Source of the DNA: an uncultured Prevotellaceae bacterium
GTDB taxonomy: Bacteria; Bacteroidota; Bacteroidia; Bacteroidales; Bacteroidaceae
Direction of reading: 5' to 3'
Assembly: GCA_900315455.1 (NCBI GenBank)
Contig: OMZE01000033.1
Span: forward strand, 1 to 43,481
Length of the DNA stretch: 43,481 nt
The notes under the pieces are model-generated. The model saw only the letters and a program-made list of their open reading frames with translations, ran no database searches and was not told the DNA's origin. This document shows positions 14,790 through 22,782 of the stretch, piece after piece (within the stretch, counting starts at the first letter, position 1; each line of letters starts with the position of its first letter). The position numbers and the translations under genes were made by a program.

Positions 14790-15965
14790 ATGACAATGAA
14801 CTACATTAACCGCCTTTTCACTGTAATGATGATGCTGGCCTTTGTCTGCCACATTTCTGCCCAAATAGACTACGACAAGCAAAACCAAGCACAAAATTGG
14901 TATGCCGACAGATGCGAAGGAGCCATCCTACGCTTTGAGGGCAACCGCCAGAATAGCAGCAAACTGCCGCAGAAATTCTGTATTATCCCTTACCAACAAG
15001 CCTCCCCATTAGGATTTGCGATGGTCATCGCCCCTTATGACGAAAGCGAACTCATCATGTTCACTCCCAACGGCAACGACCTCAAGGCACAAAGAATCAC
15101 TAAGGACGTTATCCCTGACGAGACTTATTGGGACACTTTCTCCAACCTTGGACGTTATCGCTCCAAGAGCAGCGACATCACCCTAAGGGAGCGCCCCTTA
15201 CCCGTCAGAGAGTTGAACATTTCGGGTAACTCGTTTGTGTCGGTGATAGACGAAGAACGCATCAACGACATCAAGGCCTACAACCAGATGATGTTCAAGC
15301 CCCACTGCAACGGCGTGCGTTTGGTCAAGCAAGACCACAACACGAAGACCGACTCTGAAGGTACCCTTATCAAAGACGAGATGCAGTATACGTTCAAACT
15401 CAACAACCCGTCGGTTGTCTCCAAGATGTTCCGGGGATATAAAAACGAGGAAGCATGCCCATGGGTGGTGAAAAGCAGTTTCTTCAACAACCACCAACTA
15501 TTGCAATACAGCCGATGGAAGGACGGTGAGCCAGTGAAGAAAGCCACTGCCGATGTGTGCCGTATCATCAGTTCCTATTATGGAGGGCGGCCAATCAAAG
15601 ACACGAGATGGCTTGCCACGATTGAATCGGGCGAGCGTTCATTCTATGCCGTGCAGTTAGAGAACCAAGGTACTGACGCCTTGGCTGCCTTGGTATGCAT
15701 AGGCGAGGGCGAGGTGGCTTCGACGTGGGATTTCCACGGCACTGTAGACCCTGGTCAGGAAAACCAGTCGATATGGTTTGTTGACGACGAAGGCGATTTC
15801 ATGAGCCATGCCCCTGAAATCCACTGTATTTGCACCACTGACGAAGGCATGGAACTCTATATCCGCTTGTTTGGTGGTGAGAGCGTGCAATATTACATCT
15901 TACGTGAGATGGGGCCGGTGTTGATGGAAATCCAGGTAGACTACTGGATTTACGTTTGGGACTAA
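14790..15965 (+). CDS. Secreted protein of unknown function
   Basis: This 391-residue protein has an N-terminal signal (MNYINRLFTVMMMLAFVCHI, cleavage near SAQ). Two in-frame ATGs at 14790 and 14796 are equally possible given the promoter at 14740-14770. The mature protein is of mixed alpha/beta character with several scattered cysteines (for example DRCEGAILRF, KPHCNGVRLV, EEACPWVVKS, IHCICTTDEG), and it ends with the aromatic stretch VDYWIYVWD. I recognise no catalytic or binding motif. It stands alone: the ZIP gene upstream has a separate promoter, and the GH125 gene faces it, with 37 bases between the stop codons. Confidence 0.72.
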   Translation: MTMNYINRLFTVMMMLAFVCHISAQIDYDKQNQAQNWYADRCEGAILRFEGNRQNSSKLPQKFCIIPYQQASPLGFAMVIAPYDESELIMFTPNGNDLKAQRITKDVIPDETYWDTFSNLGRYRSKSSDITLRERPLPVRELNISGNSFVSVIDEERINDIKAYNQMMFKPHCNGVRLVKQDHNTKTDSEGTLIKDEMQYTFKLNNPSVVSKMFRGYKNEEACPWVVKSSFFNNHQLLQYSRWKDGEPVKKATADVCRIISSYYGGRPIKDTRWLATIESGERSFYAVQLENQGTDALAALVCIGEGEVASTWDFHGTVDPGQENQSIWFVDDEGDFMSHAPEIHCICTTDEGMELYIRLFGGESVQYYILREMGPVLMEIQVDYWIYVWD

Positions 15966-16002
15966 TCACAGGCTGCAACTTCCCTGTACTGCCACATCCT
16001 GA

Positions 16003-17472
16003 CTATTTTCGAATGCTCCTCAGCAAGTCGACCTTGCCATCATCGATGAGTTTGAGCACGAGTTCGCCGAAGAGGGTGTTCTGCCAGGCAAACCATGAAC
16101 GGGTGAACTGGGCGGCATCGTCTTTGTGGAACGACTCGTGAATGAACCCTGTGCCATTGTCGGTATCGACAAGCATTTGGAGACACGTTGCTATCTCCTT
16201 GTCGTCCTGGCTGGTGAAAGCCCGCATCATTATCGACATAGGCCACACCATGTCGTAGCCGATATGGGGACCACCTATCCCCTCTCCTGCTCTGCCCCTG
16301 AAGAAATATGGATTGTCCTCACTCCATACAAAGCGTCGCGTATTCTGGTAAATGGGATCATCGATGTCAACGTCGCCAAGATAGGGCATCGCCAACAGGC
16401 TGGGTACATTGGCATCGTCGGACAAGAGTTGGTTGCCAAAACCATCCACCTCATAAGCATAGATATCGCCATACTTGGGATGGTGGCAGATGGCATATTG
16501 CTTCAAAGCGTTCTCCACTTCATCGGCAAGGAGAGTGAAATCTGATGCGAATGTGGCGTTATGGTTCACCGTGGTGAGCACCTCGGCAATTTTCCTCAAT
16601 GACGACACGGCGAAGAAATTCGACGGGACAAGGAAGAGAAACACCGTGGCATCATCGGAAGGACGGAAAACAGAGGAAATCAGTCCGACAGGCTTCACTG
16701 GGTTGCCATACCCGTCGTTGCACACCGTGTCGTACTGGCGGTTGGTGTTGCGCATGAACCGGTAAGGTCCTTTGTCGCCCTTGCGCTGCTGTTCGCGGAA
16801 AGTCTTCAGTATCTTCGAGACGGCCTCCATCCACAGGTCACCAAAAATTGTCGTGTCGCCTGTCACCTTCCAGTAGTAGTAGGCCAACCGGATGGGATAG
16901 CAGAGCGAATCGATTTCGTATTTCCGCTCATGCAAGTAAGGCGTCATCGTAGTGTAGTCGCTCTCCCACTCACTGCCAGTAGGCCCAAAGTTGAAAGCAT
17001 TGGCATAAGGGTCGATACAGATACACTTGAGTTGGCGCAGGATAGTGCCCCTCACCATCTTGCGCAATTTCTCGTCGGTCTTGGCAAACGGCACATACGG
17101 CCACACCTGCGCACCGGAGTCTCTCAGCCACATAGCATGGATATCGCCCGTATAGACAAAGGTGTCGTCATCGCCGTCCTCTGTAGTAGAATAATGGATG
17201 GTCGTATCGAGCGTGTTGGGGAAGCAGTTCTCAAACATCCACGCCAGATAAGGTGCATCGCGAAGCAAGGCTTTCACTTCCTTGATTTTCTTTTCTATGG
17301 ATTCCGAGGCAAACAGACGCTGTTCGGGGGCAGGGCGCCGTGTCGTACGGATATTGTCGGCCGGCAAGGCTATGGCCTGTGCATATGTTTTGACCTGCTG
17401 GTCTTGAGCCACGGCAGTGGTAGAGGTAAGCACAAACGACAGTAAGAACAGGATGCGGGTGATGGTCTTCAT
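16003..17472 (-). CDS. Secreted GH125 exo-alpha-1,6-mannosidase
   Basis: This 489-residue protein has a signal peptide (MKTITRILFLLSFVLTSTTA) followed by an (alpha/alpha)6 glycosidase domain of the GH125 (DUF1237) family. Diagnostic stretches are YTGDIHAMWLRDSGAQVWPY, DPYANAFNFGP, ESDYTTMTPYLHERKYEIDS, LISSVFRPSDDATVFLFLVP, DDANVPSLLAMPYLG and TGFIHESFHKDD. GH125 enzymes remove terminal alpha-1,6-linked mannose and act on N-glycan or yeast mannan cores, usually with GH92 enzymes. None is seen in this window. The length is that of the family. The phospho-sugar mutase gene upstream on the same strand ends with its own terminator at 17502-17531, so read-through should be limited. Only 84 bases separate the genes and no good promoter was identified there. 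Confidence 0.92.
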   Translation of the reverse strand: MKTITRILFLLSFVLTSTTAVAQDQQVKTYAQAIALPADNIRTTRRPAPEQRLFASESIEKKIKEVKALLRDAPYLAWMFENCFPNTLDTTIHYSTTEDGDDDTFVYTGDIHAMWLRDSGAQVWPYVPFAKTDEKLRKMVRGTILRQLKCICIDPYANAFNFGPTGSEWESDYTTMTPYLHERKYEIDSLCYPIRLAYYYWKVTGDTTIFGDLWMEAVSKILKTFREQQRKGDKGPYRFMRNTNRQYDTVCNDGYGNPVKPVGLISSVFRPSDDATVFLFLVPSNFFAVSSLRKIAEVLTTVNHNATFASDFTLLADEVENALKQYAICHHPKYGDIYAYEVDGFGNQLLSDDANVPSLLAMPYLGDVDIDDPIYQNTRRFVWSEDNPYFFRGRAGEGIGGPHIGYDMVWPMSIMMRAFTSQDDKEIATCLQMLVDTDNGTGFIHESFHKDDAAQFTRSWFAWQNTLFGELVLKLIDDGKVDLLRSIRK

Positions 17473-17501
17473 GATGGCTTGATGGTAAAGTGGTTGATTT
17501 T

Positions 17502-17531
17502 AAAAAAAGGGAAAGACACGAGGTCTTTCCC
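17502..17531 (-). terminator. Intrinsic terminator of the phospho-sugar mutase gene
   Basis: On the minus strand GGGAAAGAC and GTCTTTCCC (9 base pairs, 5-base loop) are followed directly by seven T residues (A-run at 17502-17508 on the plus strand). It lies 26 bases beyond the mutase stop codon at 17557, a textbook intrinsic terminator. Confidence 0.88.
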
Positions 17532-17556
17532 CTTATAAAAATGGTTGAATGAAGGT

Positions 17557-19305
17557 TCAGTCGAGTTTCAGGCTCTTCTTGATGGCCTCAATCTGCTCCA
17601 TACCTTCTTCGTTGCAACGGTCATAGCATCCGGCACACTTCATCGTGTTCTTCACCTCGATGTAGAACTTGATTTTGGGCTCGGTACCCGACGGACGCAC
17701 ACTCACTTTCGTGCCATCCTCGCAGAACCACTGCAGCACATTGCTCTTGGCAGGCATGTCGATGGGCTTTACGTTGCCCTCGCCATCGGTCTGCTCCAGT
17801 TTCTGGAAATCCTTCTGCAGCACAATCTTGCTGCCACCCAAGTCTTTGGGAGGATTATTGCGGAAGTCGGTCATCATCTGCTTGATGGCATCGGCACCCG
17901 TCTTTCCGGGCTTCACCACATTGATAGTGAACTCCTTCGAGAAGCCATACTCAAGATAGATATCCATCAACAGGTCGTAGAGCGTCTTGCCATTGTCTTT
18001 TGCCCAAGCAGCGATTTCGCAAATCAGGCAGATGGATGCTGGGGAGTCCTTGTCGCGCACCTTGTCGAACGGCAGGAATCCGAAACTTTCCTCACCGCCA
18101 CCGATGTATTTCTTCACGCCCTCGGCCTTCCTGATCTCATTGGCAATCCACTTGAATCCAGTGTAGCAGTCTTGCAGTTCCACGCCATTCTTGTCGGCAA
18201 TCTTCTTGATGAGTTCAGTGGTTACGATTGTCTTCACGAGGAACTCATTTCCCTTGAGTTGACCAAGTTTCTTCTTATTGGCAATGATATACCAGCAGAA
18301 CATCATGCAGGTCTGGTTGCCATTGAGGATTTCCCACTCGCCCTTCGGGTTGCGGCATACAATAGCCAGACGGTCGGCGTCGGGGTCGGAGGCAATCACA
18401 AGGTCGGCATTCAGGCGTGTTCCGAGTTTCATACCCAGGGTCATGGCCTCGGGGTTCTCAGGATTAGGCGACACCACCGTGGGGAAGTTGCCGTCGATAA
18501 CCATCTGCTCGGGCACCACATGGATGTTCTGGAATCCCCAAGAGCGCAAAGCCTCGGGAATGATCACCCTACCCGTGCCGTGCATAGGTGAGTAGACAAT
18601 ATTGAGGTCTTTCTGGCGCAGGATGACATCCTGGTCTACCATGGCCTCTTTCACTGCCTGCAGGTAGTCCCAGTCCATCTCTCCACCGATAATCTCGATG
18701 AGTTCCTTGTTGCCTTCAAACTTCACGTCGTCGATGGTCACCTTGTTCACCTCTTCGATGATGCCAACATCATGTGGTGTGAGCACCTGTGCGCCATCAT
18801 CCCAATATGCCTTGTAGCCGTTATACTCGCGTGGGTTGTGCGAAGCGGTGACATTGACACCAGCCTGGCAGCCCAGATGACGGATAGCAAAAGAGATTTC
18901 GGGGGTAGGTCTGAGACTCTCGAAGAGGTAGACCTTGATGCCGTTGGCAGAGAAGATGTCGGCCACGGTCTCGGCAAACATACGTCCATTGTTACGGCAG
19001 TCGTGTCCCACCACCACACTCAGGTCATTGCGTCCTGGGAAAGCCTTGTTGATGTAGTTGGCAAAACCCTGGGTGGCCATACCGACGATATACTTGTTCA
19101 TACGGTTGGTACCAGCACCCATGATGCCCCTGAGTCCACCGGTGCCAAACTCCAGGTCACGGTAGAAAGCGTCAATCAGGTCGGTCTTGTCGTCGTTGTC
19201 GAGCATAGCCTGAACTTCTTTACGTGTCTCTTCGTCGAATGAAGGGGTGAGCCATTTTTTTGCCCTCTCTTCACATTGCAAAATCAATTCCGCGTTATTT
19301 TCCAT
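17557..19305 (-). CDS. Phospho-sugar mutase (phosphoglucomutase/phosphomannomutase family)
   Basis: This 582-residue cytoplasmic alpha-D-phosphohexomutase has the four family regions. The active-site phosphoserine loop is VTASHNPREYNGYK (Ser155). The metal-binding loop is DPDADRLAIV. The sugar-binding loop is GGGEESFGF. The phosphate-binding loop near the C-terminus is RPSGTEPKIKFYI. An early GTGGLRGIMGAGTNRMN segment is typical of the long PgcA/PMM-like branch. It interconverts hexose 1- and 6-phosphates, linking glycolysis to nucleotide-sugar synthesis. Glucose versus mannose preference cannot be decided from sequence. A -7 box TATCTTTG lies upstream at 19358-19365, and a strong terminator follows at 17502-17531, so it is probably monocistronic. 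Confidence 0.93.
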   Translation of the reverse strand: MENNAELILQCEERAKKWLTPSFDEETRKEVQAMLDNDDKTDLIDAFYRDLEFGTGGLRGIMGAGTNRMNKYIVGMATQGFANYINKAFPGRNDLSVVVGHDCRNNGRMFAETVADIFSANGIKVYLFESLRPTPEISFAIRHLGCQAGVNVTASHNPREYNGYKAYWDDGAQVLTPHDVGIIEEVNKVTIDDVKFEGNKELIEIIGGEMDWDYLQAVKEAMVDQDVILRQKDLNIVYSPMHGTGRVIIPEALRSWGFQNIHVVPEQMVIDGNFPTVVSPNPENPEAMTLGMKLGTRLNADLVIASDPDADRLAIVCRNPKGEWEILNGNQTCMMFCWYIIANKKKLGQLKGNEFLVKTIVTTELIKKIADKNGVELQDCYTGFKWIANEIRKAEGVKKYIGGGEESFGFLPFDKVRDKDSPASICLICEIAAWAKDNGKTLYDLLMDIYLEYGFSKEFTINVVKPGKTGADAIKQMMTDFRNNPPKDLGGSKIVLQKDFQKLEQTDGEGNVKPIDMPAKSNVLQWFCEDGTKVSVRPSGTEPKIKFYIEVKNTMKCAGCYDRCNEEGMEQIEAIKKSLKLD

Positions 19306-19357
19306 ATTATTAAAGTTTAAAATAATGTTGTTTTTCCAATTAAGGCAGTTACTTTTG

Positions 19358-19365
19358 CAAAGATA
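19358..19365 (-). promoter_or_regulatory. -7 promoter element, TATCTTTG
   Basis: CAAAGATA on the plus strand is TATCTTTG on the minus strand, 53 bases before the phospho-sugar mutase start. A matching -33 element is not clear. Confidence 0.5.
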
Positions 19366-19462
19366 AGAAAAAAAATCACATTATCGTATATCCGAGTGAC
19401 GTTTTTTTCTCTTTTTTGAATATAAAAATTCTTTGCAACATCCGTGTCTTGCGTTTTTTTCG

Positions 19463-19470
19463 TATTTTTG
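19463..19470 (+). promoter_or_regulatory. -7 promoter element, TATTTTTG
   Basis: TATTTTTG lies 35 bases before the rlmH ATG at 19505 and matches TAnnTTTG. The nearest upstream TTTG (19432-19435) is 27 bases away, longer than usual. Confidence 0.5.
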
Positions 19471-19504
19471 CATATTACCTCACCTCTTACAATCCATTTC
19501 TATC

Positions 19505-19975
19505 ATGAAGACTGTTCTCATCCTCGTGGGCAAGACCACCAACAAGCACATTTCCGCGTGCATCGACGACTATGTGGGACGTATCACACACTACATGCCT
19601 TTCGAGATGTTGGTGATACCCGAACTGAAAAACACGAAGAGCCTTACCTTCGCACAGCAGAAAGAGCGTGAGGGAGAGTTGATCTTACGGCAGATACAAG
19701 ACGGTGACCATGTGGTGTTGCTCGACGAGCATGGCAAAGAGCGCCGTAGCATCGAGTTTGCCTCATGGCTGGAAAAGAAAAGTCAGAATGTACGCCGTTT
19801 GGTGTTTGTCATCGGCGGAGCCTATGGGTTTTCCGACAGTGTTTATCAACGGGGCAATGAGAAGGTATCACTGTCGCAGATGACGTTCTCTCACCAGATG
19901 GTGCGCATGATTTTCGTGGAACAAGTCTACCGCGCCTGCACCATCATCAAGGGTGAGCCTTACCATCACGAATGA
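19505..19975 (+). CDS. rlmH: 23S rRNA (pseudouridine1915-N3)-methyltransferase RlmH
   Basis: This 156-residue SPOUT methyltransferase methylates N3 of pseudouridine 1915 in helix 69 of 23S rRNA, acting on assembled 70S ribosomes. Family features are MKTVLILVGKT at the start, LLDEHGKERRSIEFA, the SAM-binding knot FVIGGAYGFSDSV, and the C-terminal LSQMTFSHQMVRMIFVEQVY followed by RA. The start at 19505 yields the normal family length (about 155-157). An upstream extension of 24 codons is rejected because it lies across the promoter at 19463-19470. The last 29 bases overlap the 3' end of maf on the other strand. Confidence 0.96.
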   Translation: MKTVLILVGKTTNKHISACIDDYVGRITHYMPFEMLVIPELKNTKSLTFAQQKEREGELILRQIQDGDHVVLLDEHGKERRSIEFASWLEKKSQNVRRLVFVIGGAYGFSDSVYQRGNEKVSLSQMTFSHQMVRMIFVEQVYRACTIIKGEPYHHE

Positions 19976-20552
19976 ACAGTTCTGGCCCACACATGTCGAC
20001 CAACTCCTGATAAATGCGCTGCACAGGAAGTCCCATGACATTGAAATAACTTCCCTTCAACGCCGTCACTCCTACATAGCCTATCCACTCCTGTATGCCA
20101 TAAGCCCCCGCCTTGTCGTAGGGCTTATAATGGCTTACATAATACTCGATTTCATCATCGGTGAACGCCTTGAACGTCACATCGGAAACCACCGACAAAG
20201 AGCGCTGCTTGGTGGTGGTGGTGAGACAGACCCCCGTAATCACCTGATGGGTCTTACCGCTCAATGCCCTGAGCATGTCGCAGGCATCATCGTGAGAGGT
20301 AGGCTTACCAAGCACCAAGTTATCGAGCACCACCACCGTATCGGCAGTGATGACCAATTGGTCATCGGTGATACATCCCCGATAGGCCTCAGCCTTGGCC
20401 TTTGCGATGAATACAGGTACTTCACCGACAGGGGTGTCGGCAGGATAACTTTCGTCGATGCCCTGAAGCACTTTTACCTCGAAAGGCACGTCGAGTCCGG
20501 CGAGGAGTTCACGCCGGCGTGGAGAATTGCTTGCCAGAATAAGTTGATACAT
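19947..20552 (-). CDS. maf: Maf-family nucleotide pyrophosphatase (house-cleaning NTPase)
   Basis: This 201-residue cytoplasmic enzyme has the Maf signature MYQLILASNSPRRRELLAGL at its start, the Asp-bearing LVITADTVVVLDN, the VLGKPTSHDDACDMLRALSG loop and YKPYDKAGAYGIQEW. These are features of the YhdE-type subgroup that hydrolyses dTTP, UTP and modified pyrimidine nucleotides to monophosphates. The Met at 20552 is chosen because family members begin just before LILASxSPRR; an earlier ATG at 20576 would overlap kdsC by 11 bases. It is the last gene of the minus-strand run nitroreductase-kdsC-maf. Its 3' end overlaps rlmH by 29 bases in convergent orientation. Confidence 0.93.
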   Translation of the reverse strand: MYQLILASNSPRRRELLAGLDVPFEVKVLQGIDESYPADTPVGEVPVFIAKAKAEAYRGCITDDQLVITADTVVVLDNLVLGKPTSHDDACDMLRALSGKTHQVITGVCLTTTTKQRSLSVVSDVTFKAFTDDEIEYYVSHYKPYDKAGAYGIQEWIGYVGVTALKGSYFNVMGLPVQRIYQELVDMCGPELFIRDGKAHP

Positions 20553-20565
20553 AGCAAATAGATTT

Positions 20566-21084
20566 TCACCATCCAAAGGCTTCAGCGCTGCTCAGCCATT
20601 TGCCCTGAGCCCTCAACACTTGTTCTATCACATCGCGCGCACACCCGTCGCCACCATCACGGCTACTCACATAACAACTGATTTCGCGGATATCGGGAGC
20701 GGCATCGGCAGGACAACAAGGGCAACCGCACACCTTCATGATCTCATAGTCGGGGATGTCGTCGCCCATATAAAGAATCTCGTCATTGCTGAAGCCATAT
20801 TTCTCAAGGAAATCATTATAGGTGGAAATCTTGACGGCACTACCAAGGTAAATGTCCTCTACGCCCAGGTACTCATACCTGAGACGGATGGACGGCGTAC
20901 GCCCACCAGTGATGACGGCGATACGCAACCCAACCTTTCTTGCCAGTTGGATGGCATAACCGTCTTGGATATTGAGAGTGCGCTGTGGCTCACCCTGTGC
21001 ATCCATCGAGATGGTCTGACGGCTGAGCACGCCATCAACATCAAAGACCACCGCTTTGATTTTTTTCAAGTCATAGTCTATCAT
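20566..21084 (-). CDS. kdsC: KDO-8-phosphate phosphatase (KdsC-like HAD hydrolase)
   Basis: This 172-residue capless HAD phosphatase shows motif [11 protein letters not shown] (Asp15 nucleophile, Asp17), motif II AVITGG, a conserved Lys in [12 protein letters not shown] and motif IV MGDDIPD. The short C0-type layout, the [20 protein letters not shown] segment and the [14 protein letters not shown] ending are typical of KdsC, which dephosphorylates KDO-8-phosphate for lipopolysaccharide core synthesis. Start choice: the Met at 21084 lies 7 bases after the nitroreductase stop, and a Met at 21108 would overlap that gene by 17 bases. Either is possible. The gene sits between nitroreductase and maf with short gaps, consistent with one operon. 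Confidence 0.85.
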   Translation of the reverse strand: MIDYDLKKIKAVVFDVDGVLSRQTISMDAQGEPQRTLNIQDGYAIQLARKVGLRIAVITGGRTPSIRLRYEYLGVEDIYLGSAVKISTYNDFLEKYGFSNDEILYMGDDIPDYEIMKVCGCPCCPADAAPDIREISCYVSSRDGGDGCARDVIEQVLRAQGKWLSSAEAFGW

Positions 21085-21091
21085 GGGCTTT

Positions 21092-21616
21092 TCAAAATTT
21101 GTCGACATGCACCTTTTCCCAAGGCAGATCCTCATCGGCATGAGGGGGTAACTGCTGGAGTTTATTGCCGATGGCAACGATGCAGAGCACTTGCTGTTCT
21201 TCGGGTATATCGAGAATGCCTTTCACGATATCCGACGAGAGCGTGCCATCACTTATCCGTCTGCCACGTATCTGTACCCAACACGATCCCAGTCCGAGTT
21301 CCTCGGCCTGCAGTTGCATGAACGAAGCGGCAATGGCTCCGTCCTCCACCCAGCAATCGTTCTCAACAGGGTCGCACGTCACCACAACAGCCAAGGCAGC
21401 GTCTTTCAAGAAGTGGGAGCCATGCTCTTTGCTGTCGGACAGTTTGGCCAACGAGGTCTTGTCGTCGACCACGATGAAATGCCACGACTGTCTGTTCATC
21501 GAAGATGGGGCAAGCAGGGCGGCACGGAGAATGGCCTGCACCTGTTCGGGCAGCAACTCGCTCTCGTCGAAAGACCGGCAACTCCTACGATTGGATATGA
21601 GGGTGGAAAAATGCAT
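21092..21616 (-). CDS. Nitroreductase-family FMN oxidoreductase
   Basis: This 174-residue cytoplasmic flavoprotein starts at [16 protein letters not shown], the family's N-terminal FMN phosphate-binding motif. An in-frame ATG 11 codons earlier (21649) is less likely because the -7 box at 21663-21670 would place the transcript start near it. [17 protein letters not shown] and [13 protein letters not shown] are further family hallmarks. These enzymes use NAD(P)H to reduce nitro compounds, quinones or enones; the natural substrate is not evident. It is the first gene of the nitroreductase-kdsC-maf run and is divergent from the 21753 gene. Confidence 0.9.
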   Translation of the reverse strand: MHFSTLISNRRSCRSFDESELLPEQVQAILRAALLAPSSMNRQSWHFIVVDDKTSLAKLSDSKEHGSHFLKDAALAVVVTCDPVENDCWVEDGAIAASFMQLQAEELGLGSCWVQIRGRRISDGTLSSDIVKGILDIPEEQQVLCIVAIGNKLQQLPPHADEDLPWEKVHVDKF

Positions 21617-21662
21617 GTATAAAAAACTATTACGAAATGTCGCTATCAAGAGTTTGTGATTG

Positions 21663-21670
21663 CAAAATTA
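21663..21670 (-). promoter_or_regulatory. -7 promoter element, TAATTTTG (mirror of 21715-21722)
   Basis: CAAAATTA on the plus strand gives TAATTTTG on the minus strand, 47 bases before the nitroreductase start. With the plus-strand box at 21715-21722 it forms a 10-base inverted repeat (TGCAAAATTA / TAATTTTGCA). No clear -33 element was found. Confidence 0.5.
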
Positions 21671-21714
21671 GGAAAAAAATCCGCTCTTATACCAGTCGGG
21701 ATAAAAAAAATCGT

Positions 21715-21722
21715 TAATTTTG
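21715..21722 (+). promoter_or_regulatory. -7 promoter element, TAATTTTG
   Basis: TAATTTTG lies 31 bases before the ATG at 21753. The -33 region would fall in the shared 44-base centre between this box and the opposing minus-strand box, so the two promoters may compete or be co-controlled. Confidence 0.55.
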
Positions 21723-21752
21723 CAACATAACATCACAAAAGCCCATTCAGCA

Positions 21753-22778
21753 ATGAAACATACCTTATTCTTTCTTTTGCTTTTCGCCTCAGCCTTCGTG
21801 ATGACCTTCTGCCTTACCACTTGTGCACAGGGCAAGACCATGCCTTCGGGCAAGTTCATATCCTATCATTTCACTCGAGGCGGAGGCATGAATCCCTTTG
21901 ATGTCACTGTATACCACCTCCGTTACGACGAAGAAACGGGAAAGAAGTTGCTGACCATCAGCGGCGACTGCGAAGGAGAGGAAATCACGGTAGAAGTGGG
22001 CGACGAGGTATTCGTCCACTGTCTGGAACTGGTCAAGAAGAACAAACTTTACCGTTCTAAAGGATACTACAAACCCATGTTCGAGGTCCTCGACGCTCCA
22101 TCGTCGCATTTCTCCATCACTTTCATCGAGCCCTATGGTTCCATCGATGGAAGCGGTGATATGCCTGACTTCGTATGGAAAGGCCTTAGCGAAATCCACC
22201 AGTATCTCAAGAGCATCGTCGGCGACCGTAAAGCCGAGGGGCACGTAGACCGTATCTATGGAGCAGAGGGCATAGCAGGAATGCACTGGACCGACGGCAT
22301 TGTCACCGTTACCACCCCCGAAGATTCGGAGATGCCTCTGAAAAGAGCGGCAAGGGGAGTTGGCGACGACAACGATTCCCAACTCCGTGAGATGGGTTTC
22401 TCACGCTACCATGACGGCGACCAGCATTATTTCCTCATTCACGACAATCAGTTGGATAAATGCCGATTGTTCTATAGTTTCGACGGCAACGAATCCACCC
22501 GCGAGCAAATGGTAAAACACGATTTGGAAACCATGCGCAACGGCATACATACCGACTCTATTGGAAAAACGGTATGGCCAGTGGTGAACGAGCGCTTCTT
22601 GAGTCATCCCATGATCGATGCACTCACCACGGAACAGTTGGAGGAGATGCTCAACAGCATCAAGGTGCGACGATACAGTCCAAACGGAGGTCTGGAGTGG
22701 TATACCGACATCGGTGAAGTGAACCGCGAGATGCTCTCCAATGAGATAAAAAGCCGCAAGAAAGACACTGAGCACTGA
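21753..22778 (+). CDS. Secreted protein of unknown function, co-transcribed with hemW
   Basis: This 341-residue protein starts at 21753 with a hydrophobic leader (MKHTLFFLLLFASAFVMTFC) and a cleavage or lipidation region LTTCAQGK; lipid attachment at that Cys is possible but the lipobox is not canonical. The mature part has a beta-rich first half (FISYHFTRGGGMNPFDVTVY) containing the segment VEVGDEVFVHCLELVKKNKL. The second half is charged and ends with a predicted helical region. No known family is recognised. Only 4 bases separate its stop codon from hemW, so the two are in one transcript. The earlier in-frame ATG at 21720 lies within the -7 element at 21715-21722 and is rejected. Confidence 0.72.
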   Translation: MKHTLFFLLLFASAFVMTFCLTTCAQGKTMPSGKFISYHFTRGGGMNPFDVTVYHLRYDEETGKKLLTISGDCEGEEITVEVGDEVFVHCLELVKKNKLYRSKGYYKPMFEVLDAPSSHFSITFIEPYGSIDGSGDMPDFVWKGLSEIHQYLKSIVGDRKAEGHVDRIYGAEGIAGMHWTDGIVTVTTPEDSEMPLKRAARGVGDDNDSQLREMGFSRYHDGDQHYFLIHDNQLDKCRLFYSFDGNESTREQMVKHDLETMRNGIHTDSIGKTVWPVVNERFLSHPMIDALTTEQLEEMLNSIKVRRYSPNGGLEWYTDIGEVNREMLSNEIKSRKKDTEH

Positions 22779-22782
22779 ACCC

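Noticed and set aside
17545-18591. A 348-codon plus-strand frame opposite the phospho-sugar mutase
   Set aside because: It is antisense to all catalytic motifs of the mutase and gives no recognisable product.
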